Positions 1 through 7,805 of a stretch of DNA of 64,000 nt are shown one piece after another; position 1 is the stretch's first letter, and each line of letters opens with the position of its first letter. The DNA lies in assembly GCA_964352625.1 (NCBI GenBank), contig CAYGSD010000011.1:1-64000 (forward strand). The letters run 5' to 3'. Made by a program: the position numbers and the translations under genes. Source of the stretch: JAAEPI01 sp964352625. GTDB lineage: Bacteria > Bacteroidota > Bacteroidia > Cytophagales > Cyclobacteriaceae. The notes under the pieces were generated by a model. That model did not search any database, had not been told where the DNA came from, and worked only from the letters and a program-made list of their open reading frames with translations.

Positions 1-3
1 TTT

Positions 4-11
4 TACCTTCG
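4..11 (+). promoter_or_regulatory. Possible -7 element upstream of tamB
   Basis: TACCTTCG matches the Bacteroidota -7 consensus TAnnTTTG at five of its six fixed positions. It lies about 68 bases before the tamB start. The -33 region would fall outside the window, so this is a weak call. A short GC-rich inverted repeat (GCGGC/GCCGC, about 11-26) follows and would sit at the 5' end of the transcript. Confidence 0.25.
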
Positions 12-78
12 CGGCAGATCGCCGCGGATGTCTCATCGCAAGATGATTCAATTCCAAGAATGATCATTAACTGCAAAA

Positions 79-3000
79 ATGGCTAAAAAGGTCAACATAT
101 TTCGTTGGTTGAAGATTGCTTTTAAGACTATTCTTTTAAGCATCCTTATAGTCATTGCCCTGCTTGGTACTACGTGGTTGCTTCTTCAGACAGAAACTGT
201 TCAGAATTACGTGACCAAGCGAGTGCTTAGCTGGGTATCCGAAAAGACAGATCATGAATTTTCGATCCAACATATTCGAATAGCTTGGTTCGATGAAGTG
301 GAGGTAAAGGGATTTGTTTTGAATGATTATGAGCACAATGAGTTAGCTCGGGCAAATAGAGTCCTGTTGAATTATAATTTGACGGAGCTCATCAAAACTA
401 GAAAATTCCAAATTGAAGAAATTCATTTAGAGGAAGGTGGACTTAACCTTACCAAGTATTCCGACTCTACTGAGTTGAATTTGTCGGTCTTTCTGGCCTC
501 ACTTGATGGGTTAAGTGGAGAGAAGGACACAGTTCAGGTTTCAGACCCCCAGCCAATTTTTCTTGAGCATATAATCGTTGAAGATTTCCTGCTGACGATG
601 CACGATAGTACCAAAGCTCGTCAATTCAATAAACTCGATCCTGCACATCTGAATTTAAGGACTAAGCTGATTGATGTGACCAGGTTGTATCTCGAACCAG
701 ACTCCATTTCCCTTTCTCTCAATGACTTGCGGATGTCTGATGAGGGAAATGGAATCAATATTGATCATTTAGGGGCCAAAGTTGGTTTCGGACAAAAAGC
801 TTTAATTCTTGATGATTTCAATATCAGCACGGGCAACAGTTCCTTAGGAGATTCGCTTGTACTTTCCTACAACGATCCTTCAGATCTTTCCTCATTTGCC
901 GATAGTGTTAGCTTTTATTTTAGGATGCGAAATTCTAAACTAGGACGAAAGGACTTTTCCAATTTCACAGGGAGTGATGGTTTGAAGGGAGATGTATTTA
1001 TTGAATCAGAAATTTCAGGAAAACTAGGAGACATTCGATTGGTAGGTGCCAAAGTACTAACGGGCTCATCTCGGATTTATATGGATGCATCACTTGTGGG
1101 CTTGCCCGATATTAAGGAAACGTTCTTAGACTTTAATATTGAGCCATCAAGAATTTTCACTAGGGATATTGCACCGTATTTGGGAGAAAATGCCTCAACC
1201 TTAGATGCCATCAATGTGCTAAATGTAAACCTTTCTTTTTCCGGCTTTTTGAATGATTTTTCAGCCAAGGGCAGTGTAAAAACTGATCAAGGGTCTATTG
1301 CGGGTGATCTTAACGTAACCATTCCAAAAGATCAAGATCAGACGGCCTATACGGGCCATTTAGAAATTGATAACCTCAACGTTGGGAAATTCATCGGTGA
1401 CAGCACTCTTGTACAGGAGGTCTCAGTAAAGGGGCGGATTTTGGGTAAAGGAATAACCAAGGAAACGGCTAGCTTTTTGACAGATTTTAAAGCCAGAAAT
1501 GTTGGGATCAAAGGGTATGTTTATGATAGTCTTACTTTCAAGGGATACCTAGCCGCAGAACGATTTTATGGTCAGTTCAATATCATCGATCCCAATTGCA
1601 AAATCAGTGGTCGCACGAATGTAGATATAGCCAAGTCTCCAGAAAGTCTTTCGCTAACCACCAGCATAGACACCCTATTTACTAAGAAGCTCAATTTAAC
1701 AGAAGAGGATTACTTTATTCGATCAAGAATAAGCTGGAAGCAAACACATCTTAATCCAGATTCAATTGCTGGCACCCTGCAACTCAGAAATTTGGTTTTG
1801 CGAGAGGATACCCTTCGATCTCTTAGTATTGAGAGTTTGGATTTAGAGACCAAACTTGATAGCACGTCAAGAACGCTAAAGATGCAGATGCCCGGCATTG
1901 ATCTTGAGCTAAATGGTGAGTATACATTTTCAAACTTGGCAAGTTTTTTACAAAAGGAGATCTACGAGTTGTCTACTTATTTCGAATTGGACAAAGAGAA
2001 GGTTGGTATGGAGAATGAGCCAATGCGAGCCGAATTGAAGGTGAAATTTGGCAACCTCAATGAGTATGCTAGATTTCTTTCACCTGGCCTGACAGTTTCA
2101 AAAGGAGCCACACTAAATGTTGGTATGGAACAAAAAGAAGGATCCGACGCGATCATTTCGCTTTATGCCCAAGTGGATTCCATTCTCTATAATGAGGATG
2201 TATTTCTCACAAATGAGGTCGATATGTATGCTTCTTTGGATCAGGATTCTGATAACATTCTGGGGTCATTTTATATTTCATCGCAAGAACAACACTGGAA
2301 AGCAGTGCCGTATTCTGAAAGGTTTCTTGCCGAGGGTGTCTGGTTGAATCAAAAGATTGAAGTGAACACCAGTATTGTTCAGCCAGACACGGATACTAGT
2401 GCTGACCTTCAAAGTGAGATAAAGCTATCTTCAGACAGCATCGAGTTTAGTTTTAAGCCATCAAGTTTGAAGGCTTTGGGGCAGACATGGAGTTTTGATC
2501 CTTCTAATTATATCAAATTTTCTGAGCGAGGTTTATTCTTCCGTTCATTGGATTTGATTAGTGAAGACAAGAGAGCGTCTCTTAATGGTCTCTTATCAGA
2601 GACAGAAAATTCCACGGTAAGTTTTGTTGCTAGAAAAATAGATTTACAGCAGTTCAATTCAGTTCTAGGGTTGCCTATAAAAGGGATACTTGAAGCTGAT
2701 GTTTCTATTTTCAAGAGGTTGAATGAGCCGGTTCAGTTCGAGGGTGATTTTAACCTGTACGATTTTGTTTACAAGAATTTAACGGTTGGGGACATACGAG
2801 GAAATTCATACTATGATAATGAGCTGCACGCTATCAATGCAAGGCTATCTGTGGAGAGGGAGAATGTTAGAACAATTTCAATAGGTGGGCATTACTTTCC
2901 GGAAAGGACGGATCAGTTGGATTTCATTCTGACATTTGATAGAGCAGATTTTAAATTACTTGAATTCGTCACAGAAGGAAATTTGTCAGATGTGAGCGGA

Positions 3001-4575
3001 TCAGCGAGCGGTGAACTAAAGATTATGGGACCAACTGAAAAACCGGTTGTAACTGGTTATTGCTCTTTGACGGATGCAAAATTCAAAGTGGATTACCTTG
3101 GGACCGTTTATAATATGAATGGCAGAATTGATTTCAAAAAGGAGGAGATATTGTTGCGAGATATTGTCATGCGTGACATCAGGGGAGAAAAAGCAATTTT
3201 AGGAGGGGCTATTCGTCACCAAAATTTTGATAAAATCGTCACCGATTTACACATATCAGCCAAAAACTTCAATTTCTTAAACACCACTTCATCCGAAAAT
3301 GAACTTTACTATGGCCAAGCAAATGCGTCCGGAGATATTTACGTCAAAGGGCCTTTTGATGATCTAATTCTGAAAGTGAATGCTAAAACAGAAAAAGGAA
3401 CCAAATTTTTCATTCCATTATCAGGAGGCAGTACATACGAGCAGGCAGAGTTCATGACTTTTGTGAACCTCTCTGATACCTCTAGAAATTCAAGTATTGA
3501 AGAATCTGTGGGGTCGGCATTGGGACTTACTCTAGACTTTGATTTAGAGGTAACCAATGAGGCTTATTGCGAATTGATTTTTGATATAAGGACAGGCGAT
3601 ATTATCAGAGGCAGGGGGAATGGTAATCTCAAACTCCGAATGGACAAGAATGGAAATTTTGAACTCTTTGGCCCATTGACCATTGAGGAGGGTGGGTACA
3701 ATTTTACCGTTCCTGGTTTTATTAACAAAGAGTTTCAAGTAGTGCCTGGGAGTACTATAAATTGGTACGGCGATCCGTACACGGGAACAATGGATTTGTC
3801 GGCTACCTACCGTCAAAAGGCCTCCTTTAGTGATCTTTCGAGCGATCCTGCTGATAAGGAGGATGGTGAGCTGACACAAAAATATCCCGTCATAGTGATT
3901 CTGGAGCTTCAAGGTCAGATGCTTTCACCAACAATCGATTTTGATGTTATGCTCGACGAGTCAGCACCTCAAAACCAGAAAGTGACCAGGCTGTTGTCAC
4001 AGGTGAAACAAGATGAGCAACAAATGAAAAGACAGGTCGTGAGTCTTTTGTTTTTCAAAAGATTCTCTCCGTTGCAAGATGGATTTGTTGGTGGAGGCGG
4101 AGGGGTTTCTATTGGGAAAAGTTTGAGTGAATTCTTGACAAATCAAATTAGCTATTTAGCTAGTCAATTAGATGAAAACTTAGAAGTTGAGGTTGATCTT
4201 ACAGACTTAGATCAAGAGGGTTTTAATACTTTCCAACTCAGACTGGCCTATACTTTTATGGATGGCAGATTGAAAGTAACCAGAGGTGGAGATTTCACGA
4301 GCGCCACTTCTGAAGAAAACAATGTGGTCAGCGACATTATTGGAGACTGGACAGTTGAATACATGCTCACACGGGACGGTAAGCTTCGTGCCAAAATGTT
4401 TAGCCAATCCAATCAAACAAGACTTAATGCAGATGGTTCACAGAATTTAGAAACAGGATTAAGTTTGAAATATGTCACCTCCTTCAATAATTTCAAAGAT
4501 TTGATGGGACAAACGAGGAAGACAGCAATACGAAGGAAAGAAGAAGAGAGCCAGGTAGAACAAGATTCTCAGTGA
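79..4575 (+). CDS. tamB: TamB-type translocation/assembly module protein
   Basis: A 1498-residue AsmA/TamB-family protein. One N-terminal membrane anchor is visible (about residues 14-34), followed by a very long repetitive beta-strand region and a C-terminal TamB (DUF490) domain over about the last 350 residues, including a YNFTVPGFINKEFQV-like segment and a DLSATYRQK region. TamB proteins span the periplasm as a beta-taco groove and are thought to help outer-membrane protein assembly or phospholipid transport to the outer membrane. The length is normal for Bacteroidota. The ATG at 79 immediately precedes the positively charged, hydrophobic anchor. It is the first gene of the window and is followed 34 bases later by a small gene on the same strand. 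The assignment rests on overall architecture and C-terminal resemblance and is firm. Confidence 0.92.
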   Translation: MAKKVNIFRWLKIAFKTILLSILIVIALLGTTWLLLQTETVQNYVTKRVLSWVSEKTDHEFSIQHIRIAWFDEVEVKGFVLNDYEHNELARANRVLLNYNLTELIKTRKFQIEEIHLEEGGLNLTKYSDSTELNLSVFLASLDGLSGEKDTVQVSDPQPIFLEHIIVEDFLLTMHDSTKARQFNKLDPAHLNLRTKLIDVTRLYLEPDSISLSLNDLRMSDEGNGINIDHLGAKVGFGQKALILDDFNISTGNSSLGDSLVLSYNDPSDLSSFADSVSFYFRMRNSKLGRKDFSNFTGSDGLKGDVFIESEISGKLGDIRLVGAKVLTGSSRIYMDASLVGLPDIKETFLDFNIEPSRIFTRDIAPYLGENASTLDAINVLNVNLSFSGFLNDFSAKGSVKTDQGSIAGDLNVTIPKDQDQTAYTGHLEIDNLNVGKFIGDSTLVQEVSVKGRILGKGITKETASFLTDFKARNVGIKGYVYDSLTFKGYLAAERFYGQFNIIDPNCKISGRTNVDIAKSPESLSLTTSIDTLFTKKLNLTEEDYFIRSRISWKQTHLNPDSIAGTLQLRNLVLREDTLRSLSIESLDLETKLDSTSRTLKMQMPGIDLELNGEYTFSNLASFLQKEIYELSTYFELDKEKVGMENEPMRAELKVKFGNLNEYARFLSPGLTVSKGATLNVGMEQKEGSDAIISLYAQVDSILYNEDVFLTNEVDMYASLDQDSDNILGSFYISSQEQHWKAVPYSERFLAEGVWLNQKIEVNTSIVQPDTDTSADLQSEIKLSSDSIEFSFKPSSLKALGQTWSFDPSNYIKFSERGLFFRSLDLISEDKRASLNGLLSETENSTVSFVARKIDLQQFNSVLGLPIKGILEADVSIFKRLNEPVQFEGDFNLYDFVYKNLTVGDIRGNSYYDNELHAINARLSVERENVRTISIGGHYFPERTDQLDFILTFDRADFKLLEFVTEGNLSDVSGSASGELKIMGPTEKPVVTGYCSLTDAKFKVDYLGTVYNMNGRIDFKKEEILLRDIVMRDIRGEKAILGGAIRHQNFDKIVTDLHISAKNFNFLNTTSSENELYYGQANASGDIYVKGPFDDLILKVNAKTEKGTKFFIPLSGGSTYEQAEFMTFVNLSDTSRNSSIEESVGSALGLTLDFDLEVTNEAYCELIFDIRTGDIIRGRGNGNLKLRMDKNGNFELFGPLTIEEGGYNFTVPGFINKEFQVVPGSTINWYGDPYTGTMDLSATYRQKASFSDLSSDPADKEDGELTQKYPVIVILELQGQMLSPTIDFDVMLDESAPQNQKVTRLLSQVKQDEQQMKRQVVSLLFFKRFSPLQDGFVGGGGGVSIGKSLSEFLTNQISYLASQLDENLEVEVDLTDLDQEGFNTFQLRLAYTFMDGRLKVTRGGDFTSATSEENNVVSDIIGDWTVEYMLTRDGKLRAKMFSQSNQTRLNADGSQNLETGLSLKYVTSFNNFKDLMGQTRKTAIRRKEEESQVEQDSQ

Positions 4576-4609
4576 TTTTCTATAAATTCTTCTTCCAATC
4601 TTAACTATC

Positions 4610-5008
4610 ATGGACTACAAGAAATTTGCACAGAAATATGCTGAGGAAATTCAAGGAGATTTCAGAGAATATGACAATGAACAATCGGTCATTGTAATCC
4701 AATTGCCGGATGAGCGATATCAGGCCGTTCAAGGTCGCATCTTTACGCATGAATCTTACGGGCGAGAAGTGATTCAATTAAAATCGACTGTTTGTAAGCA
4801 AAATGAGATTGGCGATTTTGAAGGAATTTTAGAGGCTAGTGCAAATTATGTTCATTCCAAATTTGTCATCGAAGATGGTTATTTGAGAGTTGAGGCAGCC
4901 GCTTTCATGGACAATGTCAATGAGTCCAGAATCAAGGAGATGATTCAGGAAGCCGGAAATCTTGCTGATGAATGGGAATTTAAATTGACAGGCAAGGACA
5001 TTTACTAG
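4610..5008 (+). CDS. Small hypothetical protein, possibly YbjN/type III chaperone-like fold
   Basis: A 132-residue soluble protein with no signal peptide or membrane segment. The pattern of an N-terminal helix (YKKFAQKYAEEI), a central set of beta strands (VIVIQLPDERYQAVQGRIF) and a C-terminal helix resembles YbjN/Tir-chaperone-like small domains, but I recognise no family with certainty. It follows tamB on the same strand with a 34-base gap and may be cotranscribed. Its last codons overlap the predicted rnpB promoter (-33/-7 at 4984-5016), so the stop codon region serves two roles. Function unknown. Confidence 0.75.
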   Translation: MDYKKFAQKYAEEIQGDFREYDNEQSVIVIQLPDERYQAVQGRIFTHESYGREVIQLKSTVCKQNEIGDFEGILEASANYVHSKFVIEDGYLRVEAAAFMDNVNESRIKEMIQEAGNLADEWEFKLTGKDIY

Positions 5009-5016
5009 TACTTTTG
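4984..5016 (+). promoter_or_regulatory. Predicted rnpB promoter
   Basis: ATTG at 4984-4987, a 21-base spacer, and TACTTTTG at 5009-5016, a perfect TAnnTTTG -7 element. The predicted start falls about five bases downstream, at the first base of helix P1 of the RNase P RNA (5021). The agreement between promoter and RNA end supports both calls. The -33 element lies inside the 3' end of the preceding coding sequence. Confidence 0.7.
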
Positions 5017-5020
5017 TAGA

Positions 5021-5383
5021 ACAAGCTGGCTTATCGTTCCCGACTCGTCGGGAGAGGAAAGTCCGGGCAACATAGAGCACCACACTTTCTAACGGAAAGG
5101 CTTCTTTTGATTTATCGAGAGAGGGAGACAGTGCCACAGAAAATAAACCGTCCCGATTCGTCGGGATAAGGGTGAAAAGGTGGGGTAAGAGCCCACCGCG
5201 CCATGAGTGATCATGGTGGCAGGGTAAACCTTGTGGGTTGAAAGGTCAAATAGGTTTTGCGCTTGAAGATGACTCGTCTGAGCAGAATTGGGTAGACCGA
5301 TAGATCCCGACTTGTCGGGACTAGATAAATGATAAGCGATGCTCGATTCGTCGAGTTGAACAGAACCCGGCTTATAGGCTTGT
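5021..5383 (+). ncRNA. rnpB: RNase P RNA component, bacterial class A
   Basis: Catalytic RNA that cleaves 5' leaders from pre-tRNAs. The diagnostic conserved segments are GAGGAAAGTCCGGGC (5054-5068) and ACAGAACCCGGCTTAT (5360-5375), which form P4 and its flanks. Helix P1 pairs ACAAGCT (5021-5027) with GGCTTGT (5377-5383). Helix P2 pairs GCTTATC (5029-5035) with GATAAGC (5331-5337). The internal AGGGTAAACC near 5221 is also typical. P3 is the hairpin 5038-5053. Three further hairpins with the same stem sequence occur in the molecule. The RNA ends 20 bases before the start codon of the response regulator, with only a short T run (5384-5389) between. The identification is very secure; the ends are inferred from P1 and the promoter. 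Confidence 0.96.
5038..5355 (+). repeat. Four reiterated TCCCGA-TCGGGA-type hairpins inside rnpB
   Basis: A 16-base hairpin TCCCGAyTyGTCGGGA occurs at 5038-5053, 5151-5166 and 5305-5320. The copies differ at only two loop positions. A shortened 14-base relative CTCGATTCGTCGAG lies at 5342-5355. Each forms a short stem with loop sequence CGAyTyGTCG or similar. They occupy helix positions of the RNase P RNA, the first being P3. Near-identity across different helices is not required by RNase P structure, so it suggests sequence spread or gene conversion between hairpins. Confidence 0.8.
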
Positions 5384-5403
5384 GTTTTTATAAAATTGAA
5401 TTG

Positions 5404-6561
5404 ATGCCGAAAATATTAATTGTTGATGACGAAAAAACCATCAGAGAGACTTTGATGGAAATTTTGCAATACGAAAAATTCGATGTGGATCAGGCGGCCG
5501 ATGGGAAAGAGGCCTTGGCGAAGATCGAAAAAGAGGATTATGATGTCGTACTATGCGATATCAAAATGCCTAGAATGGATGGAATTGAGTTACTTGAAAA
5601 AGTAATGGCAAGCGGACGAGCCGTGCCCTTCATAATGATTTCAGCGCATGGCACGATTGAGACTGCAGTAGATGCCACAAAAAAGGGAGCGTTTGATTTT
5701 ATTCAGAAACCACCAGATCTTAACAGACTCCTAATTACAGTACGAAATGCACTCGATAAGCAGGACTTGGTTCAGGAAACAAAGAAGCTCCGAAAGAAGG
5801 TTAAAAAAGCATTTGATATTATCGGTGAATCACCGGAGATATTGGAAATAAAGGAAACCATAGAGAAGGTGGCCCCAACCGACGCAAGAGTAATGGTAAT
5901 GGGAGAGAATGGTACTGGCAAAGAGCTCGTTGCAAGGTGGATTCACGAAAAAAGTGAACGAAGCGGCGGTGAGTGGGTAGAAGTCAATTGCGCGGCGATC
6001 CCTTCAGAGTTGATCGAGAGCGAATTGTTCGGCCATGAGAAAGGATCTTTTACTTCTGCACATAAGCAGCGGATTGGCAAGTTTGAACAAGCCAATGGTG
6101 GAACGTTGTTTTTGGATGAGATAGGAGATATGAGTCTCTCAGCTCAAGCCAAAGTGCTGAGGGCTCTTCAGGAGAACCAAATCACAAGAGTAGGCGGTGA
6201 TAAATCCATTAAGGTTAATGTACGAGTCGTAGCAGCCACCAATAAGGATTTAAAGACAGAAATAGAAGAAGGTAGATTTCGAGAGGATCTTTATCATAGA
6301 ATAAGCGTGGTTGTACTTAAGGTACCACCGTTGAGAGAGCGTTCTGGAGATATTGAATTATTGGTTGATCACTTTCTTGATCAGATTGCTGAAGAGTATG
6401 GCAGCTCAAGAAAAAAGATGGATGCAGCGGCTGTAAAGGAACTAACAAAAAATCCCTGGACGGGAAATATCAGGGAGCTTAGGAACGTCATTGAACGATT
6501 GGTCATAATGTCGAACGACCAAATCAACCTTGACGATGTGAAGAAATACGTTGAGGCCTAA
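5404..6561 (+). CDS. Sigma54-type AAA+ response regulator lacking the DNA-binding domain
   Basis: 385 residues: a receiver domain (about 3-117, phosphoacceptor D52 in CDIKMP, conserved K102) and a sigma54-activator AAA+ domain (about 138-370). Walker A is GENGTGKE (167-174) and Walker B is TLFLDEIGD (234-242). The sigma54-contacting GAFTGA loop reads GSFTSA (214-219). The protein stops right after the AAA+ C-terminal helices, so the usual Fis-type helix-turn-helix is absent. I chose the ATG at 5404 because the longer ORF start at 5329 lies inside rnpB, and MPKILIVDDE is the normal receiver start. Such HTH-less NtrC-like regulators are known in Bacteroidota. It may act from solution, or not through sigma54 at all. 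No sensor kinase is adjacent. Confidence 0.9.
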   Translation: MPKILIVDDEKTIRETLMEILQYEKFDVDQAADGKEALAKIEKEDYDVVLCDIKMPRMDGIELLEKVMASGRAVPFIMISAHGTIETAVDATKKGAFDFIQKPPDLNRLLITVRNALDKQDLVQETKKLRKKVKKAFDIIGESPEILEIKETIEKVAPTDARVMVMGENGTGKELVARWIHEKSERSGGEWVEVNCAAIPSELIESELFGHEKGSFTSAHKQRIGKFEQANGGTLFLDEIGDMSLSAQAKVLRALQENQITRVGGDKSIKVNVRVVAATNKDLKTEIEEGRFREDLYHRISVVVLKVPPLRERSGDIELLVDHFLDQIAEEYGSSRKKMDAAAVKELTKNPWTGNIRELRNVIERLVIMSNDQINLDDVKKYVEA

Positions 6562-6566
6562 AGCGA

Positions 6567-6689
6567 TTAAGCTTTCAAAACTACAGATTGCTCTGGGGTG
6601 TCCGCTTGAGCGTAGGTAGGGCAGGTTTTTTGTGTGCATGCCGCTAGACCCAAAACAACTAATGCAACGATGACTATTTTTAATTTCAT
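6567..6689 (-). CDS. 40-residue small lipoprotein
   Basis: Reading the minus strand from ATG 6689 gives a 40-residue peptide: MKLK, a hydrophobic stretch VIVALVVLGLAAC, then a polar tail with a CPTYA motif. LAAC at residues 15-18 is a good lipobox, with Cys18 as the lipidation site and a second Cys at 23. A Bacteroidota-type promoter lies just upstream (6726-6757). The gene converges on the response regulator, with five bases between the two stop codons. It is below the usual ORF size limit. Small lipoproteins with a CPTY motif occur in this phylum to my knowledge, but no function is known to me. Confidence 0.75.
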   Translation of the reverse strand: MKLKIVIVALVVLGLAACTQKTCPTYAQADTPEQSVVLKA

Positions 6690-6725
6690 AACACTTGAGG
6701 TAAAATTCTACGCTTTCTGTTAAGT

Positions 6726-6757
6726 CAAAAGTAGAATTAGTTTTTGTTCTTTACAAC
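6726..6757 (-). promoter_or_regulatory. Predicted promoter of the small lipoprotein
   Basis: On the minus strand, GTTG (6757-6754), a 20-base spacer and TACTTTTG (6733-6726) form a full TAnnTTTG promoter. The start codon is about 37 bases downstream of the -7 element. Confidence 0.6.
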
Positions 6758-6790
6758 AGTAATTTACTTAAATTATTTCAATTGCCTCCT

Positions 6791-7762
6791 TTAAATCAGT
6801 AAACTGCATCCTCTAATATCGCTATTGTCTAGGCGTCCTAGCACTTCAAAAGAGCCATTTCCGATCAAATTTGCCATATCTTCTGTCTCAATGAATGCAC
6901 AACTATGGATATTCGCCAGGTCAATAATGTTAAGACCTCCACTGCCCTGATCAGAAACTGAAAACGGATCATTGATGTCTCTAATCATCGGCTGGCACCA
7001 GTCGGGAAATTTAAACACTCCGTTGGCACCATAGGCCTGACTCATGAGTTCGGTCATCCCATATTCCGAATGAATAAGATCAGTGCCAAATGCTTTGCTT
7101 AGGGTATTGTGAAGTTGAGTTCTCGTAATTTCTTTTTTCCTTCCCTTCATTCCTCCGGTTTCAACAAAAATGTGACGGCTCCAGTTGGCTTTTTTAACTT
7201 TTTCTGCCAAATCCACCAAAGCGTAGCTGACACCAAAAACGAGAACGGTGTTAGTTGAATTGTCGAGTCGATGGACCAGTTCTTCTTCGCGGTGGTGGTA
7301 AAAGCCAGATTCAGGTAACGCAATTGAGGAGAAATGATTAACCATTTCTATGAGGGATGAATTTCCTTGTTCATGATAAGAAGGAAGTAGAGCGCAAATC
7401 TCAAAATCCGATAAGGATCCGAAATATTTCTCAGCAAACAGGCGAGCACCTTTATGATAAAACAGTAGGTCTTCAACCAAATGTGCACTTCTGCCAGTAT
7501 TTGTGGTGCCGCTACTTTTGAAAACTTTCAACTTCTTCCATGAGCCCGTTTTTATCTCATGACTCTTAAAAAACTGAATAGGGAGGAATGGAATATCCTT
7601 GATCTGAAAGACCAATTCAGGATTTATCTGGAGATGCTCGATGTATGACTTGTAAATTGAATTATTCTCCGCTTGAAATCGAAATAGCTCCAGGGCTAAT
7701 TCTGCGAATCCCGATTTAGTAACTTGGTGTACATTTTCTTTAAAATGATTAAATGAATCCAT
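6791..7762 (-). CDS. LuxE/PaaK-family acyl-protein synthetase-like protein
   Basis: 323 residues resembling LuxE acyl-protein synthetases and the PaaK branch of adenylate-forming enzymes. A phosphate-binding-like SSGTTNTGRS (83-92) and a YGMTELMSQAYG segment (about 238-249), typical of the adenylate-forming fold, are visible. LuxE activates fatty acids in the luciferase system; stand-alone relatives in Bacteroidota sit in surface-polysaccharide or lipid loci. No luciferase or acyl-reductase gene (luxC, luxAB) is nearby, so the substrate is unknown. The gene is divergent from a lipoprotein gene with a very short shared region. ATG at 7762. Confidence 0.75.
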   Translation of the reverse strand: MDSFNHFKENVHQVTKSGFAELALELFRFQAENNSIYKSYIEHLQINPELVFQIKDIPFLPIQFFKSHEIKTGSWKKLKVFKSSGTTNTGRSAHLVEDLLFYHKGARLFAEKYFGSLSDFEICALLPSYHEQGNSSLIEMVNHFSSIALPESGFYHHREEELVHRLDNSTNTVLVFGVSYALVDLAEKVKKANWSRHIFVETGGMKGRKKEITRTQLHNTLSKAFGTDLIHSEYGMTELMSQAYGANGVFKFPDWCQPMIRDINDPFSVSDQGSGGLNIIDLANIHSCAFIETEDMANLIGNGSFEVLGRLDNSDIRGCSLLI

Positions 7763-7794
7763 TTTGAAAATAGGGGAATCGCAGGCTTTCTTTG
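7763..7794 (+). promoter_or_regulatory. Predicted promoter of the lipoprotein gene at 7806
   Basis: TTTG (7763-7766), a 20-base spacer, and TTTCTTTG (7787-7794), one mismatch from TAnnTTTG. The -33 element begins one base after the start codon of the divergent LuxE-like gene. It overlaps the most upstream possible TTG start of the lipoprotein, which argues for the later start codon. Confidence 0.45.
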
Positions 7795-7805
7795 TAATAT
7801 TGATT

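Noticed and set aside
3544..3912. Minus-strand ORF of 122 codons inside tamB
   Set aside because: Antisense shadow with no recognisable domain; tamB coding is continuous there.
5329..5403. Upstream extension of the response regulator ORF
   Set aside because: It lies inside the RNase P RNA, and the receiver domain begins properly at ATG 5404.
6791..7762. Bioluminescence (lux) locus
   Set aside because: Only a LuxE-like gene is present; luciferase and acyl reductase genes are absent.
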